This document shows positions 55,851 to 64,000 of a stretch of DNA of 64,000 nt, piece after piece. How positions within the stretch are numbered: the first letter of the stretch is position 1; each line of letters starts with the position of its first letter. This DNA comes from Dastarcus helophoroides (lineage: Eukaryota; Arthropoda; Insecta; Coleoptera; Bothrideridae), in the NCBI GenBank assembly GCA_028583605.1, contig CM053326.1:1358350-1422349 (forward strand). Direction: 5' to 3'. The notes under the pieces are model-generated. The model was not told where the DNA came from, did not search any database, and worked only from the letters and a program-made list of their open reading frames with translations. A program made the translations under genes and the position numbers.

Positions 55851-56500
55851 AAAATAAAAATAAATCTACTATTAAATTTATGGAATTATGGAGACGGCTA
55901 GACGTGTAGATAGAAAAATTGGCTGGATGAAATGAAAAATGATAAATTACCTATCTCTGCATGCAGAATGCAATGTGAATATGAAATTCATAAACGTTTA
56001 ATATGTTAAAGTTGATTTATATATAAATGCATACAGAACTATCAAAAGTGATTGATGAAAACACGCTTCTAATAGCTAACATTACTGTGAATTGTTCCTA
56101 TAAGTGAATAATTGAATAAAGTATAAATGGTCGATTAAATGAATTTGTTACTAACCATTTTACGAAAAAATTAGAAACGTCACATCTTTGAAACAAATCT
56201 CAGTTGAACAAACGACACATTTGTTTTTGAAAGAATTACTCTCTGGTGTTAACCAAGTGAATCCATTCTCACGGCTTTAAATAAATTTTTAATGAAACAA
56301 TAAAGCGTCATAAGTACGTAATAACAGGTTCAGGTTATATTACACCACCGTTTTATTAACTTGCTTGCATGAAGGACTACCGAAGTGTTTTTGGTTCACA
56401 ATCGATTTATTTTATTGTAGGCAGATCTATTCGACTATCTTTTAACACTTTATTAACTTATTGTCAAAAATTAGCCACATGAACTAATTGAATATTAATT
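55851..56500. other. Unassigned AT-rich sequence
   Basis: Nothing recognised. Confidence 0.4.
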
Positions 56501-56504
56501 AATT

Positions 56505-56950
56505 GACATTTCCAACCCTTACTTCGTGGAATTCTTTAATATTTATAACTGTTAAACTTTATTAGCGATAAAAACGTAACAGAAATTAAAAATTCCACAA
56601 TGTTTCGATAAATATTTGCTAACACCGGACCAGGTTTCGCATTACTGCATCATCGGGGGTCATACCAGCAATTTGTGTAGCCTTCTTATGCTAACAAGCT
56701 CCATGGATCACAGACTCCTACGGAAGTGATAACTGTGTTGATAATATCTCAGATAAAAAGCATTCATTTGCAATTCGCAATTAGTCGATTACTAACACAG
56801 TTTATGAGATGGCGTCGATTACTAATAAAGGTTATAAGATGGCTTCAGAATGTGCTTACATTTTCGATTCCAACCGCAATTACTGCGTTGCGTGAACTAG
56901 TGCTAACTCCGAAAATAATCATCTAACTTAAATAATGTAAAAGATAAATT
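56505..56950 (-). mobile_element. PalB copy plus adjoining dispersed repeat
   Basis: The head ACATTTCCAACCCTTACTTC and AACTGTTAAACTTTATTA match 1505-1600 and 42565-42620. The hammerhead-like core follows on the minus strand (56616-56672). From about 56720 the sequence corresponds to 25780-25960. Confidence 0.6.
56616..56672 (-). ncRNA. Hammerhead-like RNA motif in PalB (copy 2)
   Basis: Minus strand: UGCUGGUAUGACCC, CCGAUGA, extra U, GCA-GUAA-UGC, GAAA, CCUGG, UC, CGGUGUUAGCA. UGCU/AGCA and ACC/GGU form helix I; GCA/UGC forms helix II. Compared with copy 1, helix II keeps its pairing with different bases. The box has C where U is expected. Confidence 0.35.
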
Positions 56951-57075
56951 TGATCAGGGTTCTATCTTTCAGCTAAATCTAGTTTCTTATTTGAAAAAAA
57001 CTAGTATTGTATGAGTCAAAGAACCTTGAAATGCAAGTATCTATTTTTCGTAACATAATTTTTTTCTCAACATCT

Positions 57076-57262
57076 ATTATGATTTTTTTCTAATTTATTT
57101 AACATTTCTTCGGCCCAGTTTGGCAATATTTAAATTTTTATGGTTTGTTGACAATTTTCTAAACAGTTTTTGAAATGCGACTACGTGATATTTAAATTTA
57201 TTGAAAACGTCACTTCATGGCATAATATTTCCGGTCAATAAGGGTCTACCATGAAGAATAAA
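57076..57262 (+). mobile_element. M1 element, linear ~190-bp copy
   Basis: Head TATGATTTTTTTCTAATTTA, TTCTTCGGCCCAGTTTGGC, TGCGACTACGTGATATTTAA, AACGTCACTTCATGGC, tail GGTCAATAAGGGTCTACCAT, GAAGAATAAAT. It serves as reference for the derivatives at 4771, 36000 and 37617. No clear terminal inverted repeat or duplication was identified. Confidence 0.7.
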
Positions 57263-57264
57263 TC

Positions 57265-57650
57265 TATTATGATATTGTAAAATCTTGCAGTTTTCCCACA
57301 ATCTATGACCCAATATCTACTAATTTTATCTTTAGTGACCTAGAAGATCAAGAGGAGGGGGACATTTCGTATACATTTTCAATTGTTTCTCTATAATCAC
57401 TGGCCTGACAATTATAAAAAAAATATGTTGGGATCGTTAGAGGTAGCTCTTTCAAACGATATCTCTTACGATATATTAACTAAAACTTTATTTTTCGGTG
57501 ATCAAGTTAACCCCCTATTTTATTATAAAATTTTATCTTTTTTTAATCGTTAGTTGGCGATATTTGCGTAACTTATCGAGAACTAAGGCTGTGCAAAATT
57601 TCAGATACTTACGTTAGATAGTTTTGAAATATGGAACCCTAAAAAGATCG
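57265..57650. other. Unassigned sequence
   Basis: Nothing recognised. Confidence 0.4.
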
Positions 57651-58483
57651 CAATTAGGTGAAAGCTTTCAAAACTTAAAAAAAAAGTCAAAACTTTCTCG
57701 AATTCGTTTTAAACGATTCGTTAGGAAATTCGAAATTTCGTAATTTAAAGTCAGAAAATTAAAAAAAACAAATTAAAATTGTCAGGTAAAAACGTATAAA
57801 AAAAATGTTGAATTTGTAAAAATTCGTAGTTTCGAAGGAAAGTAAAAATATCGAAGAAAGTCAACATTTTCAAAAAGTCAAAATTAGAAAAAAAGCTCGA
57901 ATTTTTCAAAACAGGTCGATATTTCTAATAAAGTCCATGTTCTGAAAAAGGGAAACTTCTGGGAAAAATCGAAATTTCTTAAAAATTGTAAATTCTGAAA
58001 AAAGTCGAAGTTTCGAGAAATAGTCAAAATTTTCAGGAAACCCTTTGGCAATTAATTAAAATTTTTAACAAGGGTCAAAATTTTTCAAAAACGTGTTAAT
58101 TTGTAAACAAAATCAAAGTTTGATTAAAAAATGACCAAATTTACAAAAAATGCAATTTTTTAAAAAACTCAAAAGTTTCGAAAAAGCTAGATTTTCCAAA
58201 AAAGAATAAAAACCAAAATTATCAAAAAAGTTAAAATCCTTCAAAAATGGTCGGAATTTTGAAAAGTTAAAATTTTGCTAAAAATTAAAATTGTCAAAAA
58301 GAGTGGGAGATTTTTAAAAAATCGAAAATTTAAAAAGTCACAATTTAAAGAAAGTCGAAAATTTCAAAAAAAAAACGGCGAAATCTTAAAAAGTAATGAA
58401 AATTCTGAAAAATGCCGAAATTTTGAAAAAAGCAAAATTTACGAAAAATGCAAAATTTAAAAAATAAACGGAATTCTTTAAAT
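57650..58483. repeat. A-rich low-complexity tract
   Basis: AAAAAGTCGAAATTT-type words, similar to the 9-kb and 39-kb blocks. Frames rich in K, N and F are artefacts. Confidence 0.65.
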
Positions 58484-58708
58484 CGAACCCAAGAAAGATT
58501 AAAAAACACAACAAAGGTTGCTCTAACGCCTTTCGATAGCCAAGCTTTCATCTTCAAAGAGATAGAGTATCTCTCTACAGATGATAGCGTGGCTGTCGAA
58601 ACGCGTTAGAGCAATCTTTGTTGTGTTTTTTAATCTTTCTTGGTTTCAGGATGCAAGATTTGTATTTTAAGTTTTGAATATAACCAAGGACCAGTCCTAT
58701 CCACTAAA
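58484..58708. mobile_element. PalA copy, complete palindrome
   Basis: From CGAACCCAAGAAAGATTAAA, through CCTTTCGATAGCCAAGC and the centre with AGATAGAGTATCTCTCT, to GATGATAGCGTGGCTGTCGA, CGCGTTAGAGCAATCTTTGT and CCAAGGACCAGTCC. Confidence 0.82.
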
Positions 58709-58719
58709 AAATAAATAAA

Positions 58720-59575
58720 TAAAATAACTACCGATATTATCGAGAATTTCTATGGCTGTTTAGTGAATACTAGTGCTTATCTCTTGATTTTTGATAAGGC
58801 GATTTGAAACAGTCTAGTAAAGGACGCAAATGTCATAGCGGAAGAGATACTTGGCAAAAGACTTCAATGCACGAAGAGGCGAGTAGCCCCGGAGATATAA
58901 ATGCATGGTTAAGATAGTAGTTGCGATGGCTTCATTAGCTCATTCTCCTTTTTTCTAAAAATGTTTCGCAAAAGTTAAACAATTTTATTAAATGTCGAAC
59001 GTAGCTTGTTAAGAACTATCTATAATATCGAACATTACTATCGATTGTTTAAGAGAGTCATAACTACCGATATTATTGATAGTTTCTATCGCTTCCTAAG
59101 CTTATCTCTTGGTTTTTGGAAAGACAAGTTCAAACAGTCTAGGATAGGACACAAATGTCATAGCGGAAGAAATATTTGCCAAAAGACTCCAATGCACGAT
59201 GAGGAGAGTAACACCGGAGATATCAATGCATGATTAAGACAGTAGTTGCGTTGGATTCATGGACATAAACGCTACAGCTGGAGAGATATTTGCCAAAAGA
59301 CTTCAATGCACGATGAGGCGAGTAGCCCCGGAGATATAAACACATGGTTAAGATAGTAGCTGCGATGGACTCATTAGCTCATTCGTCTTTTTTCTGGAAA
59401 CTTTTCTCGAAAGTTAAACAATTCTATCAAATATCAAACGCAGCTTGTTAAGAACTATCTGTAGTATAGAACATTACTATCGATAGTTTCTGATAAGACA
59501 TAACTACCGATATTATTGGTAGTTTCTATATCTGTTTAGTGAATACTAGCGCTTATCTCCTGAGAGAATATTTCT
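58720..59575 (+). repeat. Irregular tandem array shared with 22.4-22.8 kb
   Basis: The segment GCACGAAGAGGCGAGTAGCC plus CCGGAGATATAAATGCATGG recurs near 58869, 59196 and 59308. AAAGTTAAACAATTTTAT and TAACTACCGATATTATTG occur repeatedly. Spacing is uneven, so units were partly deleted. The 75-residue frame at 59006-59233 is within the array. Confidence 0.7.
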
Positions 59576-59578
59576 ATG

Positions 59579-59790
59579 ATTTGTATTTCAATTTCAGTTT
59601 TTAAAGATAACCAAGGACCGGTCCTAATTTTCGAAAATTTCGAAAATTATTCAGAGTGATACTTAAAATCTCTGAATCTCTCTGACGATGCTAGCTTGGC
59701 TGTCGAAACGCGTTAGAGCAACCTTTGTTGTATTTTTTAATCTTTCTTGGTTTCAGGGGACAAGCTTTGTATTTCAATCGTACTTTCCAA
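59579..59790 (+). mobile_element. PalA copy, rearranged
   Basis: A displaced terminus (TTTAAAGATAACCAAGGACC) precedes the right arm CTCTGACGATGCTAGCTTGG, CTGTCGAAACGCGTTAGAGC, CTTGGTTTCAGGGGACAAG. Here the box reads CTGACGA, the canonical hammerhead sequence, but helix II is partly mismatched. Confidence 0.72.
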
Positions 59791-59929
59791 AAAAAGTAGA
59801 CTTTTAAAAAAATATCAACAATTTTCAAAGTCAAAATCAAGAAAGACGAAAATATCGAAACTATTCGAAATTTTTAAAAGAGGGAAATTGTTTACGAGAA
59901 AAAATCGGAATTTTGTGACATCATGACTC

Positions 59930-61040
59930 GCTGGCATACAATGTCCATTTTCTATCAATCCTCTTTCCCCCCTTAATATGTGACGTAGTTTATGGATGGT
60001 CGCTTAACAATAAAGCGAAACTCTTCTAAAATTAAATTCGTTGTTTTCATTGTACAAGTAAAAAAATAAAAAAAAAGGCATAATTTGAACGTACCTTCAA
60101 GAGTGGCGTATTTGTCGTGTAAAATATTTACAAGTCAATGACTAAGCCGAAATTGTATATTGTCCATACTGAAAAAACAACAAAACTAAACTCTTGTTAG
60201 CTTGTGTCGAGTCATGCCCTCATATTATATCTTTTGGATAGTTTAAATGTACCCCATAATTTAAAAAGACCTCTTGCTTTGATAACGGAACGTCGTCGCT
60301 TTCTTTCTAGCAGTTCTTCATCTGCGTTTAATTAAATTTTAAAGAGGTTATATTATAATTTCTTAACCGACATGTCCTTAAAATGAGAGCTCGTTCATTT
60401 GGAATGTGCTCTTTATTTCTGCTCGGGTTTACAATCAATAAATAAATGATTTAGTGTCGTCATGCTGCTTTATTTTAAAGTCTAATTGTCTAGCAACAAA
60501 AATGCTATTGGCTTAAATATTTATGGTGAATATTTAAACTCAACATAGGAATGTAGAAGCTCTAGCCTTCTTTAGAAGCCCATAAAATAAGTATAAAATC
60601 TTTGAAACGAACGCAATTTCGTTTATATATCAGACTGCTTTCATTAAAATAGTTATGCTAGCTTTATTACACAAATATTATAAATGATTATTTTTATATT
60701 CGCATCGCTGAAATTATTTTTATTTTTCCTCTCATTACTCCTGCATTATTAGTTGAATCACTTGCGCTTTCATTTTATGTTGCTAAGTGCACCTTGTCAT
60801 TTTAATCTTGAAATGGTATTTATATTATTAATATTATTACCGGTCATTTGGATAAGTTTCAAGATAATTGAAGTTTGCTTTAACTGAACTTATAATATAG
60901 AAACAAATAACTAAAAAACAGTGGAAAGAGCAGTATACCACAATTTAATATTAAGAAAATCAACTTTTTTTCTAACTGGCAACAACTTTAATTCCTACGT
61001 TTTTATTTTTAGCAATTTTGGGAATTATTGTTGTTATCTA
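59930..61040. other. Unassigned AT-rich sequence
   Basis: Nothing recognised. Confidence 0.4.
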
Positions 61041-61044
61041 AATT

Positions 61045-63105
61045 TGTAATGTCGAAATGCGTTTGATTTTTCCGAATTTCGAAAATATGTTTTGCTATAA
61101 AGTTAAATATCGTTTTTTTTTTGAAAATTTTCGGAAAACGAATGTAGAACCGTCAGATTTAAATTGGAAATTTGGACGAAAAAAGACCAAATTTCACGAA
61201 AATCCCGAAATTTACGGAAAAAGTCCAAATTTTAGGGAAAACGTTGAAACTGAGGTTTGCACTAAAAATTTTGAGAAAAAAATAGCAAATTTAGAGAAAA
61301 ATTCGATATTTTATTTTAAGCGCCCAAGGTTTCTTAGATACATAAAAGAATGTTAAGAAAACTAGAAAACAAACGTGTTCAACTCATGCACATTCTTTTT
61401 AGAACACGTGGATGCTCCTGAAAGATCCCCAATGTTGTCCCCAAATTTGGGGACAAACTTCAAAATTGGCAACCCCGCAAATAGCGAAGTTCCATGATAA
61501 AGATAAAACTGTCGAGATTGGAGCTAGAAATTTAAAAAAAATGAGACATTTCGATTTTAAATTTAAAACTTTCGGAAAACGAATGTAGAACGGTCAGATT
61601 CAAATTGGGAATTTGGAAGAAAAAAGACCAAATTTCACGAAAAATCCCGAAATTTACGGAAAAAGTCAAATTTTAGGAAAAACGTTGAAACTGACGTTTG
61701 AACTGAAAATCTTGAGAAAAAAATAGCAAATTTAGAGAAAAATTCGATATTTTATTTTAAGCGCCCAAGGTTTCTTAGATACATAAAAGAATGTTAAGAA
61801 AACTAGAAAACAAACGTGTTCAACTCATGCACATTCTTTTTAGAACACGTGGATGCTCCCGAAAGATCCCCAATGTTGTCCCCAAATTTGGGGACAAACT
61901 TCAAAATTGGCAACCCCGCAAATAGCGAAGTTCCATGATAAAGATAAAACTGTCGAGATTGGAGTAGAAATTTAAAAAAAAATGAGACATTTCGATTTTA
62001 AATTTGAAACTTTCGGAAAACGAATGTAGAACGGTCAGATTCAAATTGGGAATTTGGAAGAAAAAAGAACAAATTTCACAAAAATCCCGAAATTTACGGA
62101 AAAAGTCCAAATTTTAGGAAAAACGTTGAAACTGAGATTTGAACTAAAAATCTTGAGAAAAAAATAGCAAATTTAGAGAAAAATTCGATATTTTATTTTA
62201 AGCGCCCAAGGTTTCTTAGATACATAAAAGAATGTTAAGAAAACTAGAAAACAAACGTGTTCAACTCATGCACATTCTTTTTAGAACACGTGGATGCTCC
62301 TGAAAGATCCCCAATGTTGTCCCCAAATTTGGGGACAAACTTCAAAATTGGCAACCCCGCAAATAGCGAAGTTCCATGATAAAGATAAAACTGTCGAGAT
62401 TGGAGTAGAAATTTAAAAAAAAATGAGACATTTCGATTTTAAATTTGAAAACTTTCGGAAAACGAATGTAGAAACGTCAGATTCAAATTGGGAATTTGGA
62501 AGAAAAAAGACCAAATTTCACGAAAATCCTGAAATTTACGGAAAAAGTCCAAATTTTAAGAAAAAGGTTGAAACTGTAGTTTGAACCTAAAAATCTTGAG
62601 AAAAAATACCAAATTTAGAGAAAAACTCGATATTTTATTTAAACCACCAACGGTTTACTAGATACATGAAAAAATATCAAAAAAAACTCAAAAAGAAACC
62701 TTTTCAACTCATGCACATTCATTTTACAACACGTGGATGCCCCTAAAAAAATCCCTTATTTTGTCACTAAATTTAGGGAGAAAACTTCATAATTGGCAAC
62801 CCCGCAAATAGCGAAATTACGTGACAAAGGTGAAAATTTCGAGACTAAAGCAGACATTTCGGGAGAAGATAGACATTTGAGGAGAAGATAGACATTTCAG
62901 GAGAAGATAGACATTTCGATTTTAAAATCGACGTTTTCGGAAAACGAATGTAGAACCTTTAGATTTAAATTAAATATTTGGAAGAAAAAAGACTACATTT
63001 CACGAAAAATCCCCAAATTTGCGGAAAAAGTCGACATTTTAGGAAACACGTTAAAACTATAGTTTAAACTGAAAATCTTGAAAAATAGACTGATTTTAGA
63101 TGGTT
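61045..63105. repeat. Satellite array, 441-bp unit, about 4.5 copies
   Basis: CGAATGTAGAAC (or close) starts units at 61139, 61580, 62021, 62463 and 62945. The first three spacings are 441, 441 and 442; the last is 482 and that copy is diverged, with a triplicated GGAGAAGATAGACATTT near 62860-62920. Strongly kept parts are ACTCATGCACATTC, AACACGTGGATGC, the palindrome GTCCCCAAATTTGGGGAC, and GGCAACCCCGCAAATAGCGA. A 99-residue frame at 61057-61356 falls within a unit and is not kept open in the others. Confidence 0.93.
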
Positions 63106-64000
63106 TTTTTTTGTCACTTCGACTTTTTTTTAAAGAATTCAACTTTTTTGTTAAAGATTGAATTTTATGACGAGATGATGAGATTTTGTTTTAAAAATTT
63201 CGAACCTTTTTGAAAATTTCGACCCGTTTTTTAGGTTTTTTAATAGCTTTCACAATTTTTTAATAGTTTGATCATTTTGAAGATTTGGACTTTATTTTTG
63301 GAAATAACGAATTTTGTCGAAAATTTTATTTATTTAGAAATTTCTACCATTTTTCAATTTGAATTAGATTTTTTGTTAAATGCGAACTATGTTAATACTT
63401 TTATTTTTTTTTTCTTAAAATTCAAAGTTCAAAATCTTGGTATTTTCTTCAAACCTACAAATATTTTTTTAAACTTTGATTCTTTCTAGAAACCTGGACA
63501 TTTTTCTAAAATTTTTGTGAAAAATTTCAGATATCGAAAATCTGAAATCTTGAGTTTTTTGAATTTGGAATTTTAATTCGAAATGTCTAGAAAAGTCCAC
63601 ATTTAGAGTAAATAAACAATAATTATGACTGTATTTATACTTAAAAATAACCAGAATTCATTAATTAACATTTTTTAAAATATTTGCTTTTTTAGAAATT
63701 TTAAATTTCCAAACAAATAGTGGATATGTTAATTTTTAACAAATTTACTGAATTTCCAAACAAATAGTGGGATATGTTAATTTTTAACAAATTTACTCTG
63801 TTCGAACTCGAAATTTTTAGTTTTTTAAATCCTAAATTTTAGAAATAAGTTGACATTTACAATTACTCTCTGAATCCGAAGAAAAAAGAAGCTATAATTT
63901 CTGAAAGAAAAAAAGGTTTGAAGTTAAAATTCTCTAAAAAAATCTCTAATTTCCAAAAAATAAAATCTATTAACAAAAACTAATCACACTCAACATTTTG
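63106..64000. repeat. Mixed low-complexity DNA with a 48-bp duplication
   Basis: T-rich to about 63500, then mixed. CCAAACAAATAGTGG...ATTTTTAACAAATTTACT is present twice in tandem at about 63709-63797. No gene is seen. Confidence 0.6.

Overview
The window looks like AT-rich, repeat-laden nuclear DNA of an insect or other arthropod. That rests on one well-preserved large-cadherin exon, mariner, hAT, non-LTR and LTR transposon remnants, and many hairpin elements. I cannot name the species. Only one convincing host coding segment is present: bases 1-1251, a 417-codon piece of a giant Fat/Dachsous-type cadherin ending at a consensus splice donor. I found no later exon, so the remaining ~62.7 kb is either one huge intron plus 3' flank, or mostly intergenic DNA.

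The rest falls into four layers. (1) Low-complexity proto-satellite DNA, about 26 kb in total, built on short words such as AAAATTTCGACTTTTT or its complement. It lies in blocks of opposite strand skew (T-rich on +: 5.1-8.9, 16.1-16.8, 37.0-38.6, 44.8-51.2 kb; A-rich on +: 8.9-13.8, 38.65-41.0, 52.7-55.85, 57.65-58.5, 61.0-63.1 kb). Out of it have grown tandem arrays with periods near 330, 193, 233, 224, 490 and 441 bp. (2) Dispersed families, given local names here. PalA: palindromic elements, at least 12 copies. PalB: hairpin elements with a hammerhead-like core. M1: a ~190 bp MITE and its deletion forms. L1: solo LTRs and LTR fragments, with TG...CA ends and a 4-bp target duplication in the two best copies. 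(3) Single transposons: a 1,036 bp hAT-type element with a perfect 8-bp duplication, a mariner transposase pseudogene, a foldback element made of 21-bp minisatellite, LINE-A reverse transcriptase fragments in three places, and an RTE-like LINE (endonuclease fragment, and a C-terminus in a tandem array). (4) Long polypurine/polypyrimidine microsatellites at 18.8-20.2, 27.9-28.9 and 32.04-32.47 kb, each inside or beside LINE sequence.

The most interesting signal is a minus-strand motif at 37954-38011 that matches a minimal type-I hammerhead ribozyme: CUGACGA box, 4-bp helix II, GAAA box, self-complementary helix III and a GUC cleavage triplet. Related but less canonical cores recur in PalB and PalA. 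All three families have a self-complementary or nearly self-complementary helix III, which would suit dimeric (double-hammerhead) folding as known for Penelope-like elements and retrozymes.

No operon-like cooperation exists among genes here; almost every long open reading frame other than the cadherin exon is a by-product of microsatellite or minisatellite repetition. All family assignments come from reading the sequence by eye; no database search was run.
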